A program made the translations under genes and the position numbers. The notes under the pieces are model-generated. The model ran no database searches and had not been told where the DNA came from. It saw only the letters and a program-made list of their open reading frames with translations. Source: Bacteroidales bacterium (GTDB lineage Bacteria; Bacteroidota; Bacteroidia; Bacteroidales; Muribaculaceae). Taken from it: a DNA stretch of 64,000 bases. The DNA is taken from positions 1-64,000 of the forward strand of contig JAUNFY010000003.1 of NCBI GenBank assembly GCA_030524805.1. Reading direction: 5' to 3'. Each line of letters opens with the position of its first letter. Position 1 is the stretch's first letter. Shown here in pieces: positions 15,984 through 25,622 of the stretch.

Positions 15984-17924
15984 ATGAATAATCCGAAAGT
16001 TGTAACGATATATTATCCTTCGAAAAAGTGGCTGGAGGATATCGCTTCAAATATCGGGCGGCAACGCGACAAGCACACAATCGAATCCAGATATTCTCCA
16101 TTGCTGCGAATGATCAAAAGCAGTGGTTGTGAAATAGAGTTGAAGCCCTTGGCTGACCATTTGTCAAAAGAGGATCATGATTTTGCTTTGAAGTTGGCCC
16201 GGCTCATGCGTTCGGGCGCGGCAGGTCTGTTGAAATCCGATTGGGCAAGGATTACTGCGTTGATTGAATGCACTCCATTGAATGTTGTCGGTTTTCTGGA
16301 TATGTTTATGTCTGAGAAGCAGAAGCTGTTGATGGGCAAGCTGGCCAGACTTCATTGCATGACTATGGCCGCTGCTTGGCGTGACCTTGGCAATAATACA
16401 CCTTTCGATGATAAACCTTCGCGCTTCAGACACTACTATTTTTATGATGTCGACAGGCCTGAACAGTGGGATAAGTCTTCTACTACCAAAAATTTGGATT
16501 GGGTGGTGAACTATGTCTTGGGTCCGATGCCCGATGAATCGGATGATACAAATCCGTATGCTGCTGATAAGGTTTTCTATCTGCTTCCTAAGGATGCGCT
16601 TATCGTGTGGGATTTCATCAAAAGGTTTGGATCGCCCGATAATCTGAAGTCCGTTGAAGAAATTGAAGACAATCTTATTGTATATAAAGGCATTGATTTC
16701 ATTGCCAATATGCCCGTGTTTGAAGGGTTGAAGATGGCTGGCATAATTAAGGCGGGAGCCAACAAAGTGCCGGCGGCTGTGGCTAAAAAATTATCCGGTG
16801 CCATGTCGCTCAGCCCTCTCCCCGTGCTTGAGTATTCTTTGTCCGACCGCTATTCCATTCTTGCCAACCTTGGTGCTTATGCGGTTATCTCAAGAGGCAA
16901 GGGCCGCAAAGATGATTCATCGTTGTCTTTGCCTGAATTGGCCGGCGTTTATCTCAGGGCAATGTATGATGCCATCAATCTTTGCAACGATGCGTTGTTT
17001 AAGCTTGTCATCTATTCGTCCGTGCCGAGATTGAGTAAGCGCGTTTTGGACATGATCGGATATAGTGCCTCCATCATGGCTCAGATCGGCAAACGGATGC
17101 TCGGCATTTTGCCGGCAGATGCCGGTTCTGTCGGCAAGTGGGTGGCTTACGATAATGTCGTGGCATGGATGGAATTCAGGGATTCCGTGTCTGCCGGTTC
17201 CATCGACTGGCTCGGAAAAAACACTCCGTTTCTGGAAGCGTATGGAAGCGGCTATCTTTATTATCCCGATTATTATGCCCGTATCAAGATGCCTGTCATC
17301 AATGCTCTTATTCAGATGTTGGCTGCGATCGGGTTGATTGATCTCGCCTATGAGAATTTGGAGGATGGGCGGCAGGAAATAAGATATGTGAGGATTTCCG
17401 ATGCAGGTCTGTGGATTGCCGGACGTGTGGAGAAACTGAAAGTGGAGATTCAGGAAGTAGACGACGGACTGCATTTCGATCCGGATGCGCTCATGATCAC
17501 CATCCGCGACACAAAATCGCCCAACTACACATTGCTAACCGATCTTACGGAAAAAATCTCCGACAATCGTTTTAAGATCACTGCAGGGGCATTGCTTAGG
17601 GGATGCAAGACGGTCCCGGAACTCAAGGCGAGGATAGATCGTATGGCCGAATTCCTTCTGAAGGGAAAGAAATCCGACCGACTCGATGATCTTATAAACC
17701 GGTTGTATGCCGATTGCAATAAAGTCAAACCTTCTGCCGGTCTTGACTACTGTTGCATGGATGTGGATCCTGACGACAGGAATCTTCATGCGTTCCTGAT
17801 GAGCAACCCTCAGATTCGCAAGAATACTCTCCGTGTGGAGGGATGGAAACTGCTTGTCAAGAAGAGTTTCTATCCGGTTTTTCTTGAAAAACTCCGACAG
17901 GCCGGATACCTCACTGAATCTTAG
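15984..17924 (+). CDS. SNF2-associated protein with XPB/Helicase_C_3-like C-terminal pattern
   Basis: 646 residues from the ATG at 15984 (longer in-frame extensions would run into the helicase gene). I do not recognise the full-length family. The segment from about residue 495 (LHFDPDALMITIRD, then NRFKITAGALLRGCKTVPEL and IDRMAEFLL) resembles the Helicase_C_3 / XPB N-terminal-type DNA-binding module, in which a strand (D-x-x-I-x-I) precedes a helical PAS-like repeat. Upstream are helical repeats and possible winged-helix segments (about residues 430-480). Codon use is richer in TTG and GTT than in neighbouring housekeeping genes, suggesting low expression. Domain call is inference. Confidence 0.6.
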   Translation: MNNPKVVTIYYPSKKWLEDIASNIGRQRDKHTIESRYSPLLRMIKSSGCEIELKPLADHLSKEDHDFALKLARLMRSGAAGLLKSDWARITALIECTPLNVVGFLDMFMSEKQKLLMGKLARLHCMTMAAAWRDLGNNTPFDDKPSRFRHYYFYDVDRPEQWDKSSTTKNLDWVVNYVLGPMPDESDDTNPYAADKVFYLLPKDALIVWDFIKRFGSPDNLKSVEEIEDNLIVYKGIDFIANMPVFEGLKMAGIIKAGANKVPAAVAKKLSGAMSLSPLPVLEYSLSDRYSILANLGAYAVISRGKGRKDDSSLSLPELAGVYLRAMYDAINLCNDALFKLVIYSSVPRLSKRVLDMIGYSASIMAQIGKRMLGILPADAGSVGKWVAYDNVVAWMEFRDSVSAGSIDWLGKNTPFLEAYGSGYLYYPDYYARIKMPVINALIQMLAAIGLIDLAYENLEDGRQEIRYVRISDAGLWIAGRVEKLKVEIQEVDDGLHFDPDALMITIRDTKSPNYTLLTDLTEKISDNRFKITAGALLRGCKTVPELKARIDRMAEFLLKGKKSDRLDDLINRLYADCNKVKPSAGLDYCCMDVDPDDRNLHAFLMSNPQIRKNTLRVEGWKLLVKKSFYPVFLEKLRQAGYLTES

Positions 17925-17993
17925 CGGTTAAATCATGATTGATTCGATAGAGATATTTATAACTTATATTGATTATCAATAATTTAGTATGAT

Positions 17994-18965
17994 ATGTTAG
18001 ACATTTTTTGGTTAATATTTGGAGTCGCGCTCATCATTTTCGCCGCGAATTGGCTCACTGATGGTGCTGCTGCCATTGCCCGCAGATGGGGGCTGAGCGA
18101 CTTGACCGTGGGCCTCACTGTAGTCGCTTTCGGCACTTCCACTCCCGAACTTTCCATAAGCCTTGTCTCTGCCCTTCAGGGGAGTGCGCCGATGGCTGTG
18201 GGCAATGTCGTGGGTAGCAACATTTTCAATGTGCTCGTCATAATTGGAGTCGTGGCTTTGGTCAGGCCCATCAAGGTGCTTCCATCAGTGATGGTCAACG
18301 AACTTGGACTTGTCATTATTTCCTCTCTTGCGCTTCTGGCTATTGGTTGCAGCGATATGCTTGGTGTTGCGGGCATCCGGGAAGTTAGTCGTGTCGATGG
18401 CATTTTGTTGTTGTTGTTCTTTGCCATTTTCTTGCGCTACACTTTCGCGCAGGCTAAAAATGCGGCGGCCGACGACCCTGCCGCTTCCGAGGTCTCTTCT
18501 CGTAAGCAGATGAGTGTGTGGAAGGCAATCATGCTGACTGTTATCGGATTGGCAGGCCTTGTCGTGGGTGGCGACCGCTTTGTGGCCGGTGCTTCCGGGG
18601 TGGCGTTGAGCCTCGGAATGAGCGAGGCTATGGTCGGACTTACCATTGTGGCGGCAGGCACCTCATTGCCCGAACTTGCAGCTTCCGTAGCCGCAGCCAT
18701 TAAGGGCAACCAGGGCATAGCGGTAGGCAATGTGGTGGGAAGCAACATCTTCAATATTTTTTTCGTGCTCGGACTCACGGCCACCATTCGTCCGCTTCCC
18801 TTTGGTGGAGTGAGCCATCTTGACCTTGCAGTGATGATGCTCGCCTCTTTGCTGTTCTTCTTTTTCAGCTGGAAAATTGGAAATTGCATCATCAAGCGAA
18901 GGGAAGGTGCTGTGCTCGCCGGTGTCTATGTTGCCTACATCGCTTGGCAAATTCTATCGCTCTGA
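17994..18965 (+). CDS. calcium/sodium antiporter (CaCA family, YrbG-like)
   Basis: 323 residues. An inner-membrane cation exchanger with two homologous halves: alpha-1 repeat TVVAFGTSTPELSISL plus GNVVGSNIFNVL (about 42-80) and alpha-2 repeat TIVAAGTSLPELAASV plus GNVVGSNIFNIF (about 217-256), each containing the ion-binding Glu. About ten membrane helices, with a hydrophilic loop at about 155-172. Length is usual for YrbG-type proteins. A perfect 18-bp hairpin terminator follows. Confidence 0.93.
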   Translation: MLDIFWLIFGVALIIFAANWLTDGAAAIARRWGLSDLTVGLTVVAFGTSTPELSISLVSALQGSAPMAVGNVVGSNIFNVLVIIGVVALVRPIKVLPSVMVNELGLVIISSLALLAIGCSDMLGVAGIREVSRVDGILLLLFFAIFLRYTFAQAKNAAADDPAASEVSSRKQMSVWKAIMLTVIGLAGLVVGGDRFVAGASGVALSLGMSEAMVGLTIVAAGTSLPELAASVAAAIKGNQGIAVGNVVGSNIFNIFFVLGLTATIRPLPFGGVSHLDLAVMMLASLLFFFFSWKIGNCIIKRREGAVLAGVYVAYIAWQILSL

Positions 18966-18988
18966 TTGAAGTTGTATAAACTTATATT

Positions 18989-19037
18989 GCGAAACAATCA
19001 ACTTTCTGCCCCGAAAGTTGATTGTTTCGCAGATTTT
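18989..19037 (+). terminator. perfect 18-bp hairpin terminator after the antiporter gene
   Basis: Arms at 18989-19006 and 19013-19030 are perfectly complementary over 18 bp (left arm begins GCGAAACAATC) around a TGCCCC loop, then a T-rich stretch (AGATTTTTT). The right arm overlaps the -33 region of the ddl promoter. Confidence 0.85.
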
Positions 19038-19048
19038 TTGTAATTTTG
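19017..19048 (+). promoter_or_regulatory. promoter of ddl
   Basis: GTTG (19017-19020, one mismatch to TTTG), a 20-nt spacer and TAATTTTG (19041-19048). The -33 box lies inside the right arm of the upstream terminator. The leader to the ATG is about 105 nt. Confidence 0.6.
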
Positions 19049-19157
19049 CATTTTGAAGAGTTTGGTGTCCGTATGCTCCGGGATTCGGATGCCTTGCGTT
19101 TTCTTAACTACTTAACCCTTTAATCCTTAAGTTCAGAATCCGGAACTTAAAAATGAA

Positions 19158-20354
19158 ATGAAAACCAACGTAGCAGTATTTTTCGGTGGCCGAAGTGTGG
19201 AACATGAGATTTCCGTGATTTCGGCATTGCAGGCCATCAATGCGTTCAATCAGGAAAAGTACAACGTAGTTCCAATATATATCAGCAAGAAAGGTCGCTG
19301 GTTCACCGGTTCCAACCTTTTCAACATCAACAACTACCGCGATATGGATGCGCTTGAGAGAAATGCCGAGGAGGTGTTCATGCGTCCCGAATATGGCGAT
19401 TTCAATCTCTATCGTGTCAACACTAAAAGCGGGTTCTTTTCTAAAAAAGATCCTGTAGTGGCAGAACTTCACGCCGCAATTCCGGTGCTTCACGGCACCA
19501 ACGGGGAGGATGGCGTCTTCGAAGGACTGCTCGAGACCATCGGTATACCCTTCGCCGGTTGCAACACCCTCAGTTCTGCCAATGGCATGGACAAGATCAC
19601 CATGAAGATGATTCTCCGCGAATCGGGTGTTCCAGTGGTGGATTATGTTTGGTTCACCGATAAGCAGTGGAGCGCCAAGCGAGATGCCTTCATCGAGGAG
19701 GTGGAGAAGAAAATCGGTTATCCGGTCATAGTGAAACCTGCCAACCTCGGTTCGAGCGTAGGCATCGGCAAGGCTGCCGACCGCGCGCAGCTCATCGAAA
19801 AAGTCGACAATGCCTGCCGTTTTTCACAGCGCATCATCGTCGAGCACATGATTGAAAAAATGAAGGAGATCAACTGCTCCGTGCTCGGTGATTGCGACGA
19901 TCACCAGCCTTCTGTTTGCGAGGAGCCTATTTCGAAAGGCGATTTCCTCAGCTACGATGAAAAATACCGTGGCGGCAACGAGGGCATGGCGGCCAGCGAG
20001 AAGAGGATTCCTGCTGATCTCCCCGACGAAACAGCCAAAAGGGTGCAGCATCTTGCATGCGAGACCTTCAGAGTCCTTTCATGCCATGGCGTGAGTCGTG
20101 TCGATGTCATGATTGATGAAAGCGACAATCAGATCTACGTCAACGAGATAAATACAATTCCCGGTAGCCTTTCATATTATCTTTGGGAAGCATCCGGAAT
20201 AAGGTTCGACGAACTCATGGACCGCCTCGTACAGCTCGCACTGAAGAGAAAACGTGAAGTGGAGCGGAAGACCTTCAGTTACGACCGCAACATTTTTGCC
20301 CTCGGTGGTGGCGGCAAAGGTGGAAAACTCGGCACAAAAGGCGCCAAAGCCTGA
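19158..20354 (+). CDS. ddl: D-alanine--D-alanine ligase
   Basis: 398 residues. It makes the D-Ala-D-Ala dipeptide of peptidoglycan precursors. N-terminal VAVFFGGRSVEHEISVISA, LHGTNGEDGVFEGLLE (about 109-124), the ATP-grasp lysine region YPVIVKPANLGSSVGI (about 191-206) and metal-binding SRVDVMID...YVNEINTIPGSL (about 313-337) are all present. It belongs to the longer DdlA/VanA-like branch. The Gly/Lys-rich tail (residues 384-398) is unlikely to be catalytic. An ATG five bases upstream at 19153 is out of frame and stops at once. Confidence 0.94.
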   Translation: MKTNVAVFFGGRSVEHEISVISALQAINAFNQEKYNVVPIYISKKGRWFTGSNLFNINNYRDMDALERNAEEVFMRPEYGDFNLYRVNTKSGFFSKKDPVVAELHAAIPVLHGTNGEDGVFEGLLETIGIPFAGCNTLSSANGMDKITMKMILRESGVPVVDYVWFTDKQWSAKRDAFIEEVEKKIGYPVIVKPANLGSSVGIGKAADRAQLIEKVDNACRFSQRIIVEHMIEKMKEINCSVLGDCDDHQPSVCEEPISKGDFLSYDEKYRGGNEGMAASEKRIPADLPDETAKRVQHLACETFRVLSCHGVSRVDVMIDESDNQIYVNEINTIPGSLSYYLWEASGIRFDELMDRLVQLALKRKREVERKTFSYDRNIFALGGGGKGGKLGTKGAKA

Positions 20355-20365
20355 TACCATGCCGA

Positions 20366-20400
20366 AGGAAAGCTATCGGCACTGATGCCGGTAGGTTCCT
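20366..20400 (+). terminator. hairpin between ddl and ileS
   Basis: AGGAA (20366-20370) pairs with TTCCT (20396-20400), and CTATCGGCA (20373-20381) with TGCCGGTAG (20386-20394, one T-G wobble), closing on a CTGA loop. There is no T-run after it, so a stability or leader structure for ileS is as likely as termination. Not a T-box: no specifier loop or T-box core was seen. Confidence 0.5.
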
Positions 20401-20442
20401 CCAATAGTAATCGACAATATTAAAGCAACGCTATAGCAATAT

Positions 20443-23400
20443 ATGAAAAAGTTTACTGAATACGACAGCCCGCTCAACCTCTCGCAAGTAAATCGCGAGG
20501 TACTTGAGCAGTGGGACCGACAGAATCTATTCGAGACTTCGATGGATGTGCGCAAGGGATGCCCTACTTTCGTTTTCTTCGAAGGCCCTCCCTCTGCAAA
20601 TGGTATGCCCGGTATCCATCATGTGATGGCACGCACCATCAAGGATATCTTCTGCCGTTATAAAACCATGAAAGGCTTCCATGTGAAGCGTAAGGCCGGA
20701 TGGGACACTCATGGCCTCCCCGTGGAACTTGGAGTCGAGAAGACTCTCGGTATCACTAAGGAAGACATCGGTAAGAAAATTACCGTTGAGGAATATAATG
20801 CAGCCTGCCGCCGCGAGGTGATGAAATACACCCGGGAATGGACCGATCTTACTCACAAGATGGGCTATTGGGTGGATCTGGAAAACCCCTATATCACCTA
20901 CGACAACGCTTACATCGAATCTGTATGGTGGCTTCTCAGACAGCTCTACGACAAGGGCTTCCTTTACAAAGGATACACCATCCAGCCTTATTCGCCCGCT
21001 GCCGGTACCGGCCTTTCCAGCCATGAACTTAATCAGCCCGGTTGCTACCGCGATGTGAAGGACACCACTGTGACTGCCCTTTTCAAGATCAGCGAGCCTA
21101 AAGATGAGATGAAAGGGTGGGGCGATGCCTATTTCATGGCATGGACCACTACTCCCTGGACCCTCCCCTCGAATACCGCTCTCTGCGTCGGCCCCAAATT
21201 CGATTATGTAGCCGTGCGCACCTTCAATCCCTACAGTGGCGCTCCAATCACTGTCGTGATGGCTGAGATTCTTTTGCCATCCTACTTCAAGGCCGGTGCT
21301 GATCAGATTTCGCTTGCCGACTACAAGCAGGGCGACAAGGTGGTACCCTACGAGATTGTAGGCCGCTGGAAAGGTAGTGAACTCGTCGGCATGCGCTATG
21401 CTCAGCTCATGCCATGGGTGAAACCGGTGGAGAAAGTAGGCGAATTCGCTCCCGATTTCGTGAAGCGCTATGCAGCCGCCCATCCCGACAGATGTTTTGA
21501 AGTCGGCACCGACCGTTTCGTTGAAATGGCTTCCGAAGCTTTCCGCGTGATACCAGGCGATTATGTCACCACCGACGACGGTACTGGTATCGTGCACATC
21601 GCGCCCACTTTTGGTGCCGACGATGCCAAGGTGGCCAAGGCTGCCGACATCCCGTCGCTCTTCATGATCAACCGTCGTGGAGAGACCCGTCCCATGGTGG
21701 ACCTTACCGGTAAATATTACACCATCGATGAACTCGCTCCCGAATTTGTCGATAAATGTGTCGATGTGGCTCTTTATGGCAACCATGCCGGTTGCTTCGT
21801 GAAGAATGCTTACGATCCGAAATATAATGTCGACGGCAAGTTCAATGAGGAGGCTGCGTCTAAGGATGAAGACCTCAATATCGTGATATGCATGGAGATG
21901 AAGCAGGCTGGTGAAGCTTTCAGAATCGAAAAGCATGTCCACAACTATCCTCATTGCTGGCGCACCGACAAGCCCGTGCTTTATTATCCGCTCGACAGCT
22001 GGTTTATCCGCACTCCCCAGGCTCGCGAACGACTGATCGAACTCAATAAGACCATCAAGTGGAAACCGGAAGCTACCGGCACCGGACGTTTCGGCAAGTG
22101 GCTCGAAAATGTGCAGGACTGGAACCTCAGCCGCTCTCGCTACTGGGGCACTCCGCTCCCCATCTGGCGCACCGAAGACGGCAAGGAAGAAATCTGCATC
22201 GGCAGTTATCAGGAACTCTACGATGAGATTGAGAAAGCCGTTGCCGCCGGAGTCATGAAGGAGAATTCGTTTGCAGCCAAGGGTTTTGTACCGGGCGACT
22301 ATTCGAAGGAAAACTACGATAAGATTGATCCTCATCGCCCCTATGTCGATGAAATCACTCTCGTTTCAAAGAGCGGACGTCCGATGCACCGTGAGCTCGA
22401 CCTCATCGATGTATGGTTCGACAGCGGCGCAATGCCGTATGCGCAGTGCCACTATCCGTTCGAGAACAAAGAGGCTCTTGACAGCCATGAGATATATCCC
22501 GCCGATTTCATTGCCGAAGGTGTCGACCAGACAAGAGGATGGTTCTTCACTCTTCATGCCATCGCCGGCATGGTGTTCGACTCTGTTAGCTATAAGGCTG
22601 TGATTTCCAACGGTCTTGTGCTTGATAAGAATGGCAACAAGATGAGCAAGCGTCTCGGCAATGCCATCGATCCGTTTGGCAACATCGATAAGTTCGGCAG
22701 CGACCCCGTGCGCTGGTATATGATTTCCAACTCTTCACCCTGGGATAATCTGAAATATGATGAGGAAGGTGTTGCCGAGGTCAGCCGCAAACTTTTCGCC
22801 ACGCTCTACAACACTTATAAGTTCTTCGCTCAGTATGCCAATGTGGATGGTTTCACCGGTGAGGAGCCTCAGGTTCCCGTAGCCGAACGTCCCGAAATCG
22901 ACCGTTGGGTGCTTTCTCTGCTCAATACGCTGATAGGTGAGGTGCAGGCCGACCTTGATGACTACGAGCCCACAAAAGCGGCCCGCGCCATCGAATCGTT
23001 TGTCAGCGACAACCTTTCCAACTGGTATGTACGTCTCAATCGCAAGCGCTTCTGGGCTGGCGAGATGGATCAGGATAAACTGTCGGCTTACCAGACTCTC
23101 TACACTTGCCTGAAGACAGTTGCCTTGTTGATGGCTCCGTTCGCTCCCTTCTATGCCGACCGCCTGTTCGGCGATCTTCAGGGTGCTTCCGGAGAAGGCA
23201 GCGGATATGCCTCCGTGCATCTTGCCGACTTCCCTGTGGCTGACCCCGCTCTTGTGGATCCGGCGCTCGAACGCAGGATGGCTCTTGCTCAGATACAGAC
23301 CTCGCTCGTGCTCGCTCTTCGTCGTAAGGTCAACATCAAGGTGCGTCAGCCGCTCAGCCAGCTCCTCGTGCCCGCTATGGATGCCGCGCAGAAAGCCGAC

Positions 23401-24003
23401 TTCGAGGCTATGGCTCAGTTGGTGGCTTCCGAAGTGAATGTGAAGGAAGTTAAAGTGGTCGACAATGAGCAGTCTGGACTCGTGAAGAAAGTGAAAGCAG
23501 ACTTCAAGAAACTTGGCCCTCGCTATGGCAAGATAATGAAGGATCTCGGCAAAGCCATAACCACTATGTCGGCCGAACGCATCGCAATGCTCGAGAGAGA
23601 CGGAAGTATCGCGTTCGAGGAACTCCCCGGTTGCCCGGTTGTCACTTCCGACGACGTGGAGATCATCCCCGAAGACGTTCCCGGATGGCTTGTGGCCAAC
23701 GAAGGTAATGTGACCGTGGCTCTTGATGTCACTGTCACCGATGAGCTCCGCAACGAGGGTCTCGCACGCGAACTCATCAACCGTATTCAGAATATCCGCA
23801 AGGAGTCTGACTTCGCCATCACCGACAGGGTGAAGGTGACACTCTCGGATATTCCTGAAGTGGCTGCATGTATGGCTGAATATAAGGATTACATTGCTTC
23901 GCAGGTGCTTGCCGACTCGATCACGCTCGCGGCCGACGTTCCTGCGCCTGCTAAAGAACTTGATATCGACGGCATGAAAGTTTATGCCAACGTAGTGCGC
24001 TGA
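20443..24003 (+). CDS. ileS: isoleucine--tRNA ligase
   Basis: 1186 residues. A class I aminoacyl-tRNA synthetase. The HIGH-equivalent is in GPPSANGMPGIHHVMA (about 48-63), followed by KRKAGWDTHGLPVE (about 85-98). The editing (CP1) domain occupies roughly 190-540, with TTTPWTLPSNTAL (about 230-242). WFDSGAMPYAQCHYP, DQTRGWFFTLHA and the KMSKR loop GNKMSKRLGNAIDP (about 731-745) complete the catalytic domain. The C-terminal anticodon-binding region ends with the DUF5915-like extension common in Bacteroidota. lspA starts two bases after its stop. Confidence 0.96.
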   Translation: MKKFTEYDSPLNLSQVNREVLEQWDRQNLFETSMDVRKGCPTFVFFEGPPSANGMPGIHHVMARTIKDIFCRYKTMKGFHVKRKAGWDTHGLPVELGVEKTLGITKEDIGKKITVEEYNAACRREVMKYTREWTDLTHKMGYWVDLENPYITYDNAYIESVWWLLRQLYDKGFLYKGYTIQPYSPAAGTGLSSHELNQPGCYRDVKDTTVTALFKISEPKDEMKGWGDAYFMAWTTTPWTLPSNTALCVGPKFDYVAVRTFNPYSGAPITVVMAEILLPSYFKAGADQISLADYKQGDKVVPYEIVGRWKGSELVGMRYAQLMPWVKPVEKVGEFAPDFVKRYAAAHPDRCFEVGTDRFVEMASEAFRVIPGDYVTTDDGTGIVHIAPTFGADDAKVAKAADIPSLFMINRRGETRPMVDLTGKYYTIDELAPEFVDKCVDVALYGNHAGCFVKNAYDPKYNVDGKFNEEAASKDEDLNIVICMEMKQAGEAFRIEKHVHNYPHCWRTDKPVLYYPLDSWFIRTPQARERLIELNKTIKWKPEATGTGRFGKWLENVQDWNLSRSRYWGTPLPIWRTEDGKEEICIGSYQELYDEIEKAVAAGVMKENSFAAKGFVPGDYSKENYDKIDPHRPYVDEITLVSKSGRPMHRELDLIDVWFDSGAMPYAQCHYPFENKEALDSHEIYPADFIAEGVDQTRGWFFTLHAIAGMVFDSVSYKAVISNGLVLDKNGNKMSKRLGNAIDPFGNIDKFGSDPVRWYMISNSSPWDNLKYDEEGVAEVSRKLFATLYNTYKFFAQYANVDGFTGEEPQVPVAERPEIDRWVLSLLNTLIGEVQADLDDYEPTKAARAIESFVSDNLSNWYVRLNRKRFWAGEMDQDKLSAYQTLYTCLKTVALLMAPFAPFYADRLFGDLQGASGEGSGYASVHLADFPVADPALVDPALERRMALAQIQTSLVLALRRKVNIKVRQPLSQLLVPAMDAAQKADFEAMAQLVASEVNVKEVKVVDNEQSGLVKKVKADFKKLGPRYGKIMKDLGKAITTMSAERIAMLERDGSIAFEELPGCPVVTSDDVEIIPEDVPGWLVANEGNVTVALDVTVTDELRNEGLARELINRIQNIRKESDFAITDRVKVTLSDIPEVAACMAEYKDYIASQVLADSITLAADVPAPAKELDIDGMKVYANVVR

Positions 24004-24004
24004 T

Positions 24005-24694
24005 ATGTCCCACATCAACAATAATGCCATCACCGGCCGGCCTAACCGCAATGTAGGCTGGCTGGTGACTTGCTTGATATTCCTGATTGTGATTGTAGAT
24101 CAGGTCTCGAAGTTCTATGTCAAGACCCATTTCTATCTTGGTGAGGCTTACGAGGTCTTTCCGTGGTTTCAGATACGTTTTATCGAAAACAACGGCATGG
24201 CTTTCGGAATGGAACTTTTCAGCAAATATCTGCTCACTTTCGGACGTATAGCCGCCGTGGTCTTCTTCGTGTGGTTCATCAGGAAGGCTTTGCGCACCAT
24301 ACGTCTGCGCACCGGATTTTTCATCGCGGGAGCCATGATTATAGCCGGAGCGGCAGGCAATATTTTCGATTGCGTCTTTTATGGCGAGATCTTCAACAAT
24401 CCGTTCCCCCCGGCTCATGCGCAGTTCCTGCCGCCGGGCGGAGGATATGCCGGTTGGTTTGAAGGAAAGGTCGTCGATATGCTGTATTTCCCGTTCTTTT
24501 CCTTCACATGGCCCGGTTGGATTCCGGTTTTGGGCGGACGAGAGTTCGAGTTCTTTCAGTATATTTTCAATATCGCTGATTCCTCGATATGTGTCGGAGT
24601 GGCTTTGCTGCTTATCTTCTACAGTTCCGACTGCTCCAAGGCTTTCAGTGTTGTGATGTCGGATAAGCCCGCCAAAGTCGACGCCGGCCTATGA
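24005..24694 (+). CDS. lspA: lipoprotein signal peptidase (signal peptidase II)
   Basis: 229 residues. An inner-membrane aspartyl protease that cleaves prolipoproteins. Four membrane helices; the catalytic dyad is D122 (AGNIFD) and D192 (FNIADSSI). The FIENNGMAFGM motif (about 59-69) and VVDMLYFP (about 156-163) are typical. The Bacteroidota form is longer than the E. coli one (164 residues), with an insertion between the two Asp motifs. It overlaps the next gene by ATGA. Confidence 0.93.
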   Translation: MSHINNNAITGRPNRNVGWLVTCLIFLIVIVDQVSKFYVKTHFYLGEAYEVFPWFQIRFIENNGMAFGMELFSKYLLTFGRIAAVVFFVWFIRKALRTIRLRTGFFIAGAMIIAGAAGNIFDCVFYGEIFNNPFPPAHAQFLPPGGGYAGWFEGKVVDMLYFPFFSFTWPGWIPVLGGREFEFFQYIFNIADSSICVGVALLLIFYSSDCSKAFSVVMSDKPAKVDAGL

Positions 24695-25593
24695 AACGTC
24701 TTCCTGTCATATTTCTAGTTTCTGCCATGATGGTCGCCTGTTCCGACCGTCCGGCCGATATCATACCTGAAAGTGAGATGGTGGAGATTCTGGCCGATAT
24801 TCAGATTGCGGAGGCCTATGAGCGCAATGGCAACGCCGGTCCGGAATTCAACGGTGCTAACCGTGAGCTTATCGGCCGCGGGGTGCTCATGGATCATGGC
24901 GTGTCGGTTGAAGAGATGGATTCCACTCTGGCCTGGTATGGCAGAAACATGGATGAATATTCCAAGCTTTATAAGAAAGTCGACCAGCGTCTTGCCGCGT
25001 TGCAGCAGAAGTATGCGAAAGCGGCAGGCGAAAGCGACAATGGTGGCCCCAGCACTGATCTTTGGCCCTACGGACGCCACCTCGTTGTCGACCGCAATCA
25101 GCTCACTCAGGGATTGGTGGTCAATATCCAGCTTCCCGATATCTCGCCGGGCGACCGCTTGATGTGGAAGATGCGTACTCATGGGGCTACAAGACGAAGG
25201 TTGATTCTCGGTGTGGACTACGACGACGGCCGCTCGGAAATAGTCGACAACTCCAACAGCAGTCCTGAATTATGGGTGGAGACAAGTCTTCAGACCGACA
25301 CCCTCGCCAAAGTGAAGCGCATTTTCGCCATGCTTGATGTGGAGCACACCGTGCCGAGGGTATTCATCGATAGCATTCAGTTGCTTCATTATCCTTTCAG
25401 CATCGAGGAATTCCACAAAAGTGGTTATCAGCGTAAGATAGGTGCCCCTGCGAGAAAGATCGTTGAAGTGGAAGATTCCACAAAAAAGGAAAAACAGGAC
25501 ACTTTGGCCGTTGCTCCTCCTGCTGAGTCGGCAAATGCGGAAAGACTTAATCTTCAGCCACAAACCAAGACCCCGGCAAAACGGACAAAATAG
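24691..25593 (+). CDS. DUF4296 family lipoprotein
   Basis: 300 residues. The signal peptide ends at VAC (lipidated Cys at about residue 17), followed by PADIIPESEMVEILADIQIAEAY, the DUF4296 core (about 22-110). The C-terminal half (about 125-300) is an Asp- and Tyr-rich extension with a Lys/Pro/Gln-rich tail. The family regularly follows lspA in Bacteroidales. Its function is unknown. Start ATG overlaps the lspA stop by four bases, so coupling is likely. Confidence 0.85.
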   Translation: MKRLPVIFLVSAMMVACSDRPADIIPESEMVEILADIQIAEAYERNGNAGPEFNGANRELIGRGVLMDHGVSVEEMDSTLAWYGRNMDEYSKLYKKVDQRLAALQQKYAKAAGESDNGGPSTDLWPYGRHLVVDRNQLTQGLVVNIQLPDISPGDRLMWKMRTHGATRRRLILGVDYDDGRSEIVDNSNSSPELWVETSLQTDTLAKVKRIFAMLDVEHTVPRVFIDSIQLLHYPFSIEEFHKSGYQRKIGAPARKIVEVEDSTKKEKQDTLAVAPPAESANAERLNLQPQTKTPAKRTK

Positions 25594-25622
25594 CGGAACC
25601 CTGCCGGCTGAATGAAACATTG

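Noticed and set aside
20355..20442. T-box leader upstream of ileS
   Set aside because: Only one hairpin is present, with no T-box sequence or specifier loop; T-boxes are also not expected in Bacteroidota.
20527..22335. 602-codon minus-strand open frame
   Set aside because: Antisense shadow inside ileS; no recognisable domain and no promoter.
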